Source: Siphonodentalium dalli
Lineage: Eukaryota; Mollusca; Scaphopoda; Gadilida; Siphonodentaliidae
Reading direction: 5' to 3'
Length of the DNA stretch: 64,000 bases
Assembly (NCBI GenBank): GCA_032622095.1
Contig: CP136066.1
Span: 198,578,816 to 198,642,815 of the forward strand
Positions 40,001-55,000 of the stretch are shown here, piece after piece. The notes below the pieces were generated by a model that was not told the DNA's origin, did no database searches, and worked only from the letters and a program-made list of their open reading frames with translations. The stretch's first letter is position 1. Every line of letters starts with the position of its first letter. The position numbers were made by a program, and so were the translations under genes.

Positions 40001-43000
40001 TCAATTGATTAGTTGTGCAACCACACTTTTTAAAATCATGTCTGTATTGTGTACCGGTATGTATTATTGTATACTTAAAGTGTTTTATTTTCTATTTTCA
40101 GGGATATTTTGGATCTACATCCTGCTTATCACACATATAACTATATCAACTATCAGAAGTTCAACTCTGTGATCTGACAATTACTGGTTCTTAATACATT
40201 TTGAAAAGGCATCAGACAATTTTTTTGGACAGGTGTAAAATTAAAATTCACAATCAGAGATTAAATGGAACTGTTGTATCCTGACTGATGACTCAAATGT
40301 CAAATCCACTATTTTCTGTTAACTCTCTTCTTGGAATGTTATTCAAACACAAAGACAATATCAACACCAAGGACGCAAACTTGTAATAACTTGCAACTTC
40401 AGCTTCCTTATAATACTACTAGAAAAGGAAATGATGAGAAAACAGGATAACAGAAAATACATCATCTATTCTAAATTATATTGGAGGTAGTCATGTGTGC
40501 AATGGATACTTTTGGGGTGGAGGCATACATGTGTAATATGTGCACACGGTATAGTGATTCTTGACCTGAGGTAACAAGGAATTCACTCCAGGAAGCTGAT
40601 GTGTATTTATTTATTCAGTGCAAAACATCTTATGAAAGTACAGGGTATTGATCCACTTGTTCTAAGGAAAATATACACTGCTTCAATTCTGGAGAATGTA
40701 AATCTTGTTCTATTACATTCGGAAAGTGTCATAATTTACACTTGAAGGTGGCTGTACATATATGTCTAACAGAAAGTGTAATGAACAGACATGAAGACTC
40801 CTGGGTGATGTGATTGCCTTCTGATTAATAAAATATTGCGCCAAAAGGATGATCATATTATTTTGAACTAAATCCAAATTCACCAATAAGCAATATATTT
40901 TTAGTAGAATGAGATACTGCCATCATACCGGTTGGAATTTATTCATTCTTGCCACATTTGTCATGTTCCAGGGATCAGGGTGTGCAATAAAGAGAGGATC
41001 TACAATGAGTCCCCAGTTTGTAGCGGAATTTACAAAACGAGTCCAGAAAATTAGAACTGGACCAGCCTTTGTTGAGGTCCTGACCTAATGTAGTGGACGG
41101 GTTTTGTAAATTCCGCTATAGCCTATACTCGACGAGTTATAGATTATATTTATTACATGATCCAAAGCCTCGACAAAACCTACTTAAATCAACAAATGGG
41201 ACGCTAAACTAACATCGGCTTCTATAAGACATCAGATGACTTTTCATGTAACTGTGCATTGTTTGGGCGTGTAAACAATAGTCCCAGATAAATCAGGACA
41301 CTTTGATGTATTTAATGGTGTATATATAACATAATTAACTCACAAACCCAGGTTAATAATTATTGGTAAGACACACGTGTACTATTAGCACGTGCGATGA
41401 CGTCACGCCATTATTTGAATGACTTGCGATTGCTGACGTTTATGATAGTTTTCTTCGATGAATACTTCGCGTTTATTTGATCATGAGATAAAAGGTATAT
41501 CAAACTCATTCTACTTTATACGTAATTTATCAACCTCATCCACTAAATTCTATTTGAGTCTCGGTGAACCTCGGCTCAAATCGAATTTAGTTATCTCGAT
41601 TGATAGATCCCGTACACAATATAAACTCATGTGCGATCCTCTACATACAAATATTTACTATAATTTTGCCTTACATACAATGTACATCGGGGTACATGTA
41701 CTACTGTAGCTATTTTAGTTCGTGAAACATGACTGCAAACAGCAATTATTATGTTCAATTAGACATTCAAAGAAAGAACATACATCGGTGCTATGGCCCC
41801 AAGTTTATGAAACTACTGCGATCCCATAACAATAACGCATGTGGTATTTCACTGTTCGTGCAGAAAATTGTGCTATATTTGCGCATTTGCACTCATATGG
41901 TAAACTGACGACAGGAACACACATAATCAGTTGTGTGTATATATTGCATACCAACGTTTCATATTGATATACCGGTAGTGGCACATGCGTCCATATGTTT
42001 GCGATATACACGATGGCAAGAGTCTGCTAATTTGGTTATTTCTATTCTTAACAATGTGTTCCAGACTCGTGATGTTTCAATATTTTGGGAGGTGTGTCCA
42101 TACGGGTGTGACGTTGATGAACACGTCCTGGCATATGGACTGAAAGATCCTTTATTGATGCAGTAGTGCTGTGGAAAATGATTGACGTATTTACTCAGTA
42201 TAACCAAAATAAAACTACAGCTTTAGCATCGTGGCAGTCTAGTAATAACTAGACCAAGGTTTCCTTACAGTCAACTATCAACGTAAGTTGAAAGTAATGA
42301 AAGTTAGGTCTAGTTTTAATAAGACTGGCATCGTGGTATAGCAGTAATTGGTAGCAGTGTTCTCAGCTCTACCGTACTTGGTATGATTGTGATTTGATAT
42401 TGACGGTTTGTGGTGTCAGTTATATTTAAGCAGGTACCGGTAGCTACAAGCAATTGCATTAAAAGTTTCAAACTGGCAATTTCACGATTTCATTGCACAT
42501 GCAGGAACAGACACATTGCAAAGATGTTAAGATGCGGCGTGGACTTCCGGAATGTTTATGATATTCTGTGCGATCGTGGAAGTGTATTTGACAGGTCAAG
42601 CTATCATTACGTCATTGCACTTTTCAGATAAACTGACAACACGAGCACACACATGCGGTTTTGTATAACATATTTCATACCAAGCGAGTGATATTGATAT
42701 GGTGGCAAGTGCTTTCATATGCTTGCGATATACAATATGGAAATAGTCTGTCTACCCATTAGTGGTAGGAAGTTCAATGGTGGCTATTACTTAATTTCAC
42801 AACGCTTTCCATAGTTGGGTATGTCGATATTCCAGAAGGGACGCCCATATGGTTGCGACATTGATCAACTCATACTAGAATATAGACTGAAAATCCTTTA
42901 TTGGTGTACCAGCGCAGTGTGAAAATGTGTGATGTGAGAGCGCATTAAAATATATAATACGGCCTTAGACTTGTGACATAACCAGTGATTGTGTACAGTG

Positions 43001-46000
43001 TTCTCAACGCTACCTGCTATTAGAGTTTTGATGCTGATAGTGCATGGTGTCTATTAAATTTAACAATTTCATGACTTGAGTTTCCGGAAATATTACGAAA
43101 AACCCTGTGCCAACGCATTCTCTTACATACACGAGGCTTCCCATATAAGAGAAAGCACTGGAACATGGTCTTTAATACCACAACAGTGCAGTTCCCAGCA
43201 TTAAAAGGATAAACAAATATTGCAGGAAAAATACGAACAGTCACTAAAATACTTAAAATTTCCAGGTTGTGTGATTAAATCTATGAGTTTAAATCGTTAT
43301 ATGTATTTGGCACTTTCATGGAAGAAACCGCGTTGAGCAATTAACATCCATAATGCAGGGATGTAGAGACACTTGTGGGGAAGGGTCAGTTAGAATATGC
43401 CGTTCCAATGTGTGATTAACAGCTGCATATATTTGTGTATAGTTCCCCCTGATATATGACATACTTGCATACATGTACGTCGCGTAAGGATAACAGTTTG
43501 TATTTGACTGATCGTGCGATCATTACGCCACTGCACTCGTCCGATATGCGACAACAGTAACTCGCGCGTGCGATTTTGTGTATATATTCCGTACCAAGCG
43601 TGCGATATTGATGTCGTGTCAAGTGCGTCCATATGCGTGCGACATACAGTATATGACAATAGTTTGACAATCCGTTAGTGGTATACTATGTTCAATTGTG
43701 GTTAATTCTTAATTTCACATTGCATGCGTTCTAGAGTTGGGATACGTCGATATTCCGGAAGGGGCGCTCACATGGTTGCGACATCGATTAATGGATCCTG
43801 GCATATGGACTGAACATTGCTTTATTGACGTAGTAGCGAAGTGTGCAAAACATAAAGCCTTAAAATGTTTACACAACCAGTAATTGGGTACAGTATTCTC
43901 GACTACGTGTATGACTGAATGTTGGTGCTGATGGGGTTTGGTGTCCGTATTATTTTGAAGCAGATATGACAATTATCGCAAGACAAATACAAATGAAGTT
44001 ACTAAAATGCAGGTTTTATGGTTAAATCTATGCGTTTTGTTCTACCTGAAATTGAGCACTTTCACTCAAGAAACAGTGTTAGGCAACATCTATCTTGAAG
44101 GAATATAGGGACATCGGTGGGGAAGAGTCAGTTAGAATATATCGATCGAGCGTGTGGTAAACAGACGCAGTTGCATGTTTGTTACTGGCCGATAGTGTAT
44201 GATAATCATGCACGCATGCGTCTTTTAATGAGAACAATAATGTTTTTTGGCAGATTATGCTATCCGACGCCATTGAACTCGTCCGATATACTGACAACAG
44301 TAACACACACGCGTAGTTTTGTGTATATATTCCATACCAAGCATGCGACATTGATATCTTGTCATAAGTGCATCCACATGCTTGCGACATACACTAGTTA
44401 TGGCAGTAATCTGTCTAACCGGTAGTGGGCCATTGTATTTAATCGTGGATACTTCTTAATTTCACATTGCGTTCCGCAGTTGATCAACATATTCTTGTAT
44501 AAATTGACTGAAAATTGCTTTAATGACGTAGTAGCAGTGTACAAATTATTGATGTAGGAACGCTTTACACACAAACAAATAACGATTATATAACGGTGTG
44601 ACATAACCTGTATTTGGGTACAATATTCTGGACTCTGGTATGACTGAACTTTGGGAATTATATGCATGCCTGCGTCGCGTAAGGATGACACTTAGGGTTG
44701 CAATCGTTCGATATATACTGATACCAGTAACATACGCGTGCGGTTTTGTGTATGTATCCCACATATTGATATAGTGTCAAATGCATGCGTTCATATGCTT
44801 GCGATATATTCTGTGACATGGGTCTGTCAATCCGTTAATGTCACTAATACTATGTTCAATCGTGCCGGTTAGTTCTTAATGTCACACCTGTGTTCTTTAG
44901 TTGGGATATGGGACGAGCACCCATATGCTTGCGACATGACTGTAACAGGACTTGTTTCTTCGGATTGTGAACTGTACTATACTGTATGACGTCACCGTGT
45001 GCTCACACAATTCCCTCCAACTTATGCAAATAAGCATTTCTATCTCAGATTTGAATAGACGTTGGATATTTTCGGACCACATGACTTAGCTGTGTAGCAA
45101 CACACCATGAGCTATACAGCACACCCTGTAATGACTCCACATGAAGTGCAGAATTTCAACACACAACTTGGAGCATTTTGTAATGTAATTTTATTATATT
45201 TCCACGCTGTCAAGCAGACCAGATCTTCGGTGTTACCAGTAAACGCATCGAGTAAAAATGTTGTGAAAATGTGAACAGTGTCGCACAAAAGAACACCTCT
45301 TCGAAAGTTCTAGTTGAGCACAGGAAGAAATGTCATTATTTCCCTTTATCTTTGTCGCATCAATTTCGTCGACTAATTTCGATACCGGTGTAATTCAAAA
45401 ACGGTAATTATTATAAATGTATTTCGTATAGCAAACTGCCTGATTTAATCTACGTGGGCTTTATTACGTTTACGTATGGTCATATTAATTTGATCATGTC
45501 CAGTCTGTATAATCATACACTCAAGAGTCATACAGACATACTGAGTAGTACTCACCCTTGGCACCCCATTCCGAGAAAAGATAGATTCTCTGAAGATTTG
45601 TAGATATCGTTCATAGACTGACTCAAAAGAGACGTCTTCGATAAACTATTCTGAAATTATGAACAATGGACAATCTTTGTTAACCATTTCTATACAATAA
45701 TAATATAATAGTATCGATTGGAATGGTCTATTGTTCATTTGGAGGGATTCCCATGTAATAAAATCAGTGTATAATCTAGTGAGGAAATTACTAAAACAGT
45801 GAAAAAGCCCTTCATTTTATTCTAGTTTTTTTTAACTAATTGACCATCAAATACATTATTTGGCTCATTCTGAGAAATTGAGGCTCCGAAATCAGGTAAA
45901 CTACTGATTTTTAAGGCTTGAAAAAATACTAATGAATCTGGGAATGATGTTCTATTCTGGAATCAGGAAAGTGAGGTCAAAGAGACAAAAATAGGAAGGA

Positions 46001-49000
46001 TTTGTGAATGTAAATTTGTTTATACATCCCTGAAAATCCATAAATTGATGATTTTATAAAATTTTACCAAATTTATTTCACAAAATTCACCAATTTCCCC
46101 TTTGTTTATTTCCGTTTGTTCTTTTTGGAGGGTTTATATACCTATTCCAGCAAAAACAGATTCTGTTGCAATTAGTTCCTGGGGTAAAACCATAAATTCA
46201 CTGGACTAACCATCAAACACTGATTTTTATGATATCATGAGGTTGACAAAATTATTCAGCCACCAAATTCATGTCACCACAAATAATATATTCATGACGA
46301 ACAACATAAATTAATTTTGATGAAATTAAAGCCAATTGCACTTCCCAAATGAATGGACTGAGAATGATTTGATATTAACGCTATTAAATAACATACTCTT
46401 TTGAACTGTTTCTTTAGTTTGGCTGCCTCAGCTGGGTTATTGAACCGGAACATGTTAGTCCTCCCAAGGACAATCACAGCACCTAAAGGAAAATGAAAAT
46501 AGATTCGAAGGCACTCAAGGCATTCATAGTGGGTTCATTCAAAATAACATAAAGTTATGTAAAACAACTATCAACTATTCTTATTTTCATCATTAACCCT
46601 TTCATGACGTGAGCTGCGCTGGTGCATCATTAAAGATCCTGTGTCAGTGCATTCTCTTATATATGCGAGTGTCCAATAGGGAGCCTCGCATATATAAGAG
46701 AATGCACTGGCTTACAAGTTCAATGTATATATTGTTAGGCCAATGTATTCTCTTATATTATATCATGAACTTAACAGAAGAGAATGCATTGGCACAGGAT
46801 TTTGCAAAATTACAGGAAGCTCCACTCATGGAAGGGTTAATAACTCGCAAATAATGAAATTTTGCATGTCAAACCCATTGTTCTGTAAACATAACTATTA
46901 AAGTGGCAATACTGATAAATCAGATACCAAAGTTTTATCAAAATTTTACGGTAATCAATGGAAAAGGTCAAAGCATTGAAAAATATTCTGAAGATCATAT
47001 TACTACATGATTAGCGATGCTTGTTGACAAATCACTAACATATTTGATTAAATCACAATGGTTTCAACATGCAAAATTTAGTTATTGGAAAATTATCAAT
47101 AGTGAATATAAGAACAAAGTTTATCTATAACTCCATGTCCTTCTCAGAAGTTTGTTTTACACTCTAATTATACTTTATGCAAATACACCCACTGTGCCTT
47201 TAGTGGCCCTTCAATGGTGATGTTTTTACCGACTTAAACATTTTTTTGCACATGTACAAACTGTTAGTGCTTCAGGTCCCTTCAGTAGTGAGGTGTTTAC
47301 AGACATAAATATTTTTTTGCAAATTTAAATATGTAAGGAAAGTAACTAAATCTCATTTTCTTGGTAATTTTTCCAAGATTTAAATTTTTATATGACTTAT
47401 TCCTATTACATATAATTATAAAGCCTTTTCTGCTCCACCAGAAATAATGATCAAACTCACCTTGGGTTAGTTTTGTCGGGCTATCGACCATTGCGCCGTT
47501 AACAGTACATGGGGCATTATCACTTGGAAACAGAGTGACCATTCCTTTATTGTTTTCAAACAAACAGTGGTTATCTGCTACATCAATGCCTGCCAAAACT
47601 GAAAAATATATTAGAAATAGAGTTATCTCCAATTCTCATGTCAATATATGAAAAAACAGTACTTCGAACTTGAAAATCGATGCACAAATTTAAATGTATA
47701 TCTATTTTTTAATCGAGGTGCACTATTTTCCTTTGGTGCAACTACGGGAAATAACCCCATATATCTCATATATATTTTGAAGACCTCTGTCTGTCTGTCT
47801 GTTTGTCTGTTTGTCTGTCATTTATACAAATCTACGATTCTCTACCGATCGGGACGAAACTTGGTACGTGTTTGTGGTTTGACCAGGTGGTGGACGTTGT
47901 CGTATTGGCGAGCCTGTGCGGCGCCCGCTTCGCGCATGCGCAGACGAGATCTCGGAAACGGGTGGAGCTATCGACTTGAAATTTGCTATGTGAATGTATC
48001 TTGCCCCGGATACGAATTTTATCGGGTCGCCGAGCCCGTGCGACGCCAGCTTCGCGCATGCGCAGACGAGATCTCGGAAACAGGTGGAGCTATCGACTTG
48101 AAATTTGGTATGTGAATGTATCTTGCCCCGGATACAAATTTTATCGGGTCGCCGAGCCCGTGCGACGCCAGCTTCGCGCATGCACAGACCAGATCTCGGA
48201 AACGGGTAGAGCTATCGACTTGAAATTTGGTTTTTGAATAGCCCGGACAACGTCGGGCTGGGTAGAGCTATCGACTTGAAATTTGGTTTTTAAATAGCCC
48301 GGACAACGTCGGGCTCATCGGCTAGTAAGATATAATCAAGGAAAAAACATTGATTTGGGCTAATTTTCTGTATCCAAACTTGAAGAAAATTGAATCACAA
48401 AAGAACTGAACATTCAAATTTGACAATACACAATTGTGTGCCATGTATTTATTTCTTAAAAACATGAAAAAAGCAATATCTAGAAAGTTGTCTTGATATA
48501 TTTTTTCTGACTGCTATTATTTTGTATCTAATTGAACAGTTACATGTATACCAATGATATAAGGTTCGGTAATAATAAATTTCCTTACCAATATCTGGAG
48601 GTTCGTCTGTGTCATGTATGCCAACAGATGTTTTACCTTCCTGAAATTAGGCATAATTTATTAGTACATGGTAGGTTATAGCCTGCTTGTGAATCTGTAT
48701 AATATGTATAAGAAATACAGACCTAGGCGAGTAGTGCTTATTCACACCATGAGGAAAACTGTATAATGCCAGTTTGATTAAAATGGTTACCTATCAAACA
48801 TGCAACAAGTACTTAATATCTGAACATTTCCAAAGGGATAATCGTCAATGAATATTTAGTTGGTTTATAAAGGGTTAAATAAGATTCTACACATTGATGG
48901 AGGGCTGTTTTCATTACAATGCATGCAGGGACTGCGCAAGACCAAAATTTTACTTTTTCCAAATATTTTGCCAAATAAAAATATTTTTTTCCAAATTCTT

Positions 49001-52000
49001 TTAGAATTTGCCAAATGCTATCAGTTCCTGAAACATTGGGTCCTATATTTCGACAATCGCTCTTTGAACGACTTTTGATATCGATAAGAAAACAGATAAT
49101 TATTAATAATTCTCGCCTCTCTACGGTGGTTTATCATGGAACAATATCAATCGCCCAAAAATTTAATTGTCAAAGGTTTCTTCTTCAGAAGGGCACATTA
49201 AACAAAGAGAATTACCAAAACACCACATATATACAAACTAGTAATCCCTCCACTCGTCGATAGTAATGATATCAGATTAACTCCATTTTTATATAAAACA
49301 CCTTATAAAACACCACTAATATAAATATATTGTGAGAGTTTCCTGAAATTAATGGTTTTTGATTGACCAATATTTGTTCTTGATGAATTAAAAAGTGCCT
49401 AGCCAAATGAAAATAAAATTTCCCAAAATGTGAATTATTTTTGCCATTGGAAAGTTTAGCCAACCCTGGATCTGCACCTTTTTGACTGAGATTCTGCACT
49501 TCAACAAATATGAAACACTGTCCCCTAAAGGACCATCCAGTCCAAGTATAAGCTCATTTACCCTTGAGGTTCTGGATAAGAAGATTTTTTTTAATGAATT
49601 GTTGAAAGATGACAGATGAAGAGCGTTTATTAAATTATAATTAAGTATAATTAAGTATAATTAAGTTTTCCTTAAAGAAACCACTGGCTAATCTAGGCAG
49701 GTGCTTGTCAGGCAGTAGGCGACCAAAAGTTAACCCTTTCCTCCTGTGGTTACAAAGCTGGAGAAATAATCCATACAGTAATGCTCTAATTAATCGACCT
49801 CTTAACCACAGCAGAATTATGGGTAACTTTTCAGGATTTAGTCGGAAATATGGCTTGGTGCCATTCATCGGAAAGCTCTTGTCGAGAGCTTTCCGATGAA
49901 TGGCAACAAGCTATATTTCCGACTAAATCCTGAAAAGTTACCCATAATTCAGCTGTGGTTAAGAAGTCGATTAATTAGGGCATTACTGTATAGTTCAGTT
50001 TGAGGGCTTCCTTTAGTGGAAAAATCAGAATGACCTCAAATGCAAAGGAAATGAAAAGCAGTATTACCTTAAGATGGAAGAGCATAATGCCTGTGCTGAG
50101 AATGTTGTCGTCAATGCCGATCAGATGGGGGAGGGCAGAGTCTAAGACCACACCCAGGCCTTCCTTCCTCAGGGCCAGATTCTTTTCTTGCTGCAAAAAC
50201 AAGTAAGGTTTGCATCACATTATTAAATTCTAGAACTTGTGTTATTTGGTTACAGACATTTGATAGCTATTCTCATGCTGTTTGTTTAGCATTGTTAACA
50301 AGAAAACCCTAGTCAGAAATGGTAAGGCCCTCAAGATCATATTATTAGGCATATATATAAATTATAATATAAAATATATTGGTTTCATGAATGCACCACC
50401 TCAGAATTCCATTAAAACAACTAATTGTTACAAAAACTATGGCTTATTACGGCAGGTTTCTCAATCACCACAGTGAAAGCCTCTAAATGTGGACCAAAAA
50501 TCTACTAATTGGATTAAATAGATGCCCGATACTTCACAATGTGACCTTAATTCTACATTGCAACTGAGACGTACATCATCTTATGCATTGTACTCCAGCA
50601 ATAAAATCTTCAAGAGGCCCAGCTATTGTTCATACCTAAACATCGAAAGCAATTAACATGGTCATAAAAGTTACATACTGCAACAATGAGACATCCGCGA
50701 AGATACATCCGCTAAAAACAAGAAATGTGTTGTCCTGCTATAGCTCCATTGACATGGCCAGATCAGCCTTACTACAATTTCTTAAAATAACTTGCATCGC
50801 GTCAAACCCGAAATATGTTGTCCTCCCAGATATCCCCATCACCCCATTGGCAGCGGCCAGATCAGCATGGCAGTAAAGATAGTATAGGGCGTAATAACGC
50901 TAATGACCATAATTCACTGGTGCGATTATCAGTGTATGATCACATCAATTGAGGCACAAGTTCTCTTAACCCTTTCAACCCGGGAGACTGGAATACCTAT
51001 CCGATCCTTATTTTCCTATATCCCGGGAGACCGGAATACCGGTCCGGAAACCATACGATTTTTGACATGGAAAAACAGCATAATAAACGCACATATCCAT
51101 AAGAATTGTACTTCTACTTTGCACACACGAGTCCCCGGTTTACCACCGTGACTTTAGCTGTCGAACTGGCTACAGAGGGTCTGTTTCTTCGCACATGCGC
51201 AGAGGCATATTCAAATTAAAAAGTTGTTTTTTATTATCGGCTAAGGAGATCAATTTCGTTAGAAATATTGCAAACAAAGCACACATTAAATATATTTTTG
51301 CTTGTAATAAGTCACAATTTCGTTACCATGACTTTAGCAGCTAAAGTCTGTTGTTTCGCACATGCGCAGAGACGGATTTTGAAAAACGTTTTTTTATCCT
51401 CAAAGGAGAAGCATTTCTCTATAAATAACGTGACCACGTGGAGCCACGATATATAATAATATAATGTACATGTATATTGGGACTAGAATAGACTGTGTCG
51501 CTGAAATAATATGTGACACGTTTCACAACACGCTATAGTACAGGTAGCACATGCGCAGATGTGACATACCGGTCCGGTACTTAACTATATATGGTCCATA
51601 TATATGCGCTGTATATATGAGCCTATATATGAGCACATGCGTTTAACGCAGGCCTCAGCTCACAAGGCGACTCAGGCGAGATTTTCGCCTTATTGTCGCT
51701 GACTTCGCCCTATCGTCGCTCTAAGGCGAAATCTAAGTCGCCTTCAATTTTTCTTAATTTTTTTTTTTTTTTTTTTTTTCTTAATTTTTTTAATTTTTTT
51801 TTTCCCAGTCATGTCCGTATATAGATGAATTGTGGCGGCCATCCCAAAAAGAAACGGACGATGCAGAGACAAAGTCCCAAGTGTTTAAAATAAAATATGA
51901 CCTATTATTTTGTGTTGTTATTCAGTACGCCGTTGTTCCCTTTGCGGCAATGAATGTTAATCACGAATGTTTTGACACGCTGAAAACACGATGAGATGTT

Positions 52001-55000
52001 AGCAACTTAGCATCTGTGTTGTTATTGACCATCGTGAGTGTCACAAATAATGTTTTAATTAACTTAAAAGACCGCTGTCCCGCATTTCAGATATAAAACA
52101 AATACAACATTATTACAGTATGTACCAGGCGCTTCGGAAGTTCGTTTCGGTAACGCGTTGCACTTTTTGAAGAGACCGCGTCACACTTTTTGACGGAAGA
52201 GACCGCTTCCGTAAATAAATAAATGTCAAGTTTATTGCTTTAATCGGATTATACCAGTGATGTTGGCATTAATTAAGGGAGGCCATTAATTAATAAAAGC
52301 TTTAGCAATAAAACTAAAAGCTTTTGCAACTCCTTTGTTAGTTAATCCTTATTGTTTATTTTAGCGGACACCCACATTACAGCCGTGACCAAATTAAACT
52401 TTCAAAGTTACAACTTACAATTTACATGCATCATGATTCAGACTGTAGTATTCTGTAGGCCTACAATCTGACAATAGTCAATACTACAAACGTATCTTCC
52501 AGGCTGCAGTCTAGGAAATAATACTTCTTCCATTTAGTTAAAAAAATAACTACTGTAACTTGATAATTGTCTTGCTTAAATGATAGCTACACAAAACATT
52601 TCCAAAAAATTTAAATGTAAAATAACAATTAGGCTAATTTCAGATAAAGTCAAATTTTTTTAGTTTTATTTCTTATTTTATGTTTTTAAATTTTTTATTG
52701 ATGTTATAAAATAAAGCGAGTTGAAAATTGTCAATTTTCGGTAGTCTCCACTTCTCCCTGAAGTCTCCCTAAATTTCCTGAAGTCTCCCTAAATTTCCTG
52801 GAGGGAGACTTCAAGTCTCCCTGTTCTGAACCCCTAGGCTGAGGCCTGGTTTAACGTATATTAGGTTGCGTTTGAGTACTTGAAACGACGGAGAAGAAAC
52901 TCCATATAATTACACACAAAGTATGTGCACTAGATTCACTCTTCTGGCTAAATATGTCTAACATTTCACAATAAGGCGCTCACTGAATCGAAAACACCAT
53001 TTCCTAGCTCTTATTTACGACGATAAAAGCTATAATTGCATTTAACCTTCAATTCCGGGTAGTTGCCTAGCAACCGTTACCAGGGAGTGATCATGTGGCA
53101 AAGTATCCCGATTTTAAAATACTCAGTGGTCCATGGAGAACATACACATAAAGTTTCAGAGCCGTGGAGCTACGTGAACATAACCAACAGCATGCTCATA
53201 AACACGTGTCTACAATAGGTCAAAATACCCCCGGGGGGGCCCCGGGTCAGGGTACAACTCTCTGTAGGGAGCCAGGGTTCAAAGGGTTAAAGCAATGGGA
53301 AAAGTAAATAATCAGAAAGAAAATATAAATGATGTTGGTTCTTAGCCTATCTTGTTCCAGAAGAAACTAGAATGGAAAATCCGAACAAAACGATGGAACC
53401 CTCTATTAAATGTCCTCATAGTAGTAAACATCCGTACCAAATATCATTGAGATCCGAGCTCTACTGTTCAAGTTATGACATGAACAGACACCAGAGGGAC
53501 CAAAAATCCAACATTTCCTGATAAACAAAGATGAATAACTCTAGAATGGAAAATCCGAACAAAACGATGGAACCCTCTATTTAATGTCCTCATAGTAGTG
53601 AACATCCATACCAAATTTCATTGATATCCGAGCACTACTGTTCAAGTTATGACATGAACAGACACCAGAGGGACAAAAAATCCAACATTTCCTGATAAAC
53701 AAAGATGAATAACTCTAGAATGGAAAATCCGAACAAAACGATGGAACCCTCTATTTAATGTCCTCATAGTAGTAAACATCCGTACAAAATATCATTGAGA
53801 TCCGAGAACTACTGTTCAAGTTATGAAATGAACAGACATCAGACATACGTACGGATGGCACGACGCACAGACGGACGGATGCACACACGGACGGACGGAC
53901 AGGTGCAAAACAGTTTTTACCCCCCCTTTTTTTTAAAGAGGGTATAATGAACATTGTGGTAGGGGTAAATATTGTAAGTTACAGAACGATTCGCTGGCAG
54001 ATAACAGTGTCCTGTGAAGTGAGATCTCGCCCAATCAGGAAAAACTTCCACATGTGAAGGTCAATATCCCCCAAGACAAATTACCTTTATATAAGGCCAA
54101 ACGAAATGAAGGAGACCACAACATAGGTGACCTCTCATACCGGTCATACATGTCTTACATAATGACCCAGACATCTCACTCACCAACACTCAACATCCAC
54201 AAATCATAGAATATAACTGGATATTCCTACTAAGGACAATATATCCAGAGGGCATGAACTGGTCAGCCACCTTGACTGAATAATATTAAAACTCAATAAT
54301 TGATTCAGCAAACAACAGCAGGAATCTCACAGGGATGTGTCAAAAATGTTGGTTTATACAGTAATGCTCTAATAAGCACTGGCGCAGGGTCTTTAATGCT
54401 GCATCAGTGCAGCTCCAGTCATGAAAGTGTTAGAAGTACAGTAATGCTCTAATTAATCGACTCCTTAACCACAGCAGAATTATGGGTAACTTTTCAGGAT
54501 TTAGTCGGAAATATGGCTTGTTGCCATTCATTGGAAAGCTCTCGGGGAGTCGATTAATTAGAGCATTACTGTACTTTTAACACTTTCATGACTGGAGCTG
54601 CGCGGATGCAGCATTATAGACCCTGTGCCAATGCTTTCTCTTGCATATGCGAGTCTCCCTTAGGGAGCATTGCATATTAAGAGAATGCACTTGTTTACAA
54701 TGTCAAGGTAAATATTTTTAGGTCAATGCATTCTCTTATATATTTGAAGCTCCCTATGGACATACATATACCGGTATAAACATTGGCACAGAGTTTTCAC
54801 AACATGGAAGGGTTAACACTTTCAATAAAAAACAAAAAAAACAAAAAAAACAATTCCCTACCTACCTACCCTAATTTTTTCACACTATTAGCGGAAACAT
54901 ACTATCTTTTTTTTTTGGCCTTATGATATGATAGTATCATGTGATTGATAATTAATTTGACTCACCTGTAGGATATCTGCGGACTCCTTCCATTTACCTG

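Noticed and set aside
41458-41709. 83-codon ORF downstream of CRE and E-box sites
   Set aside because: A hairpin (41543-41590) lies within it and codons look random; the regulatory palindromes alone are not enough.
47648-48237. ORFs of up to 155 codons on both strands
   Set aside because: They run through a GC-rich tandem repeat with overlapping frames on both strands; the period, not coding, explains the openness.
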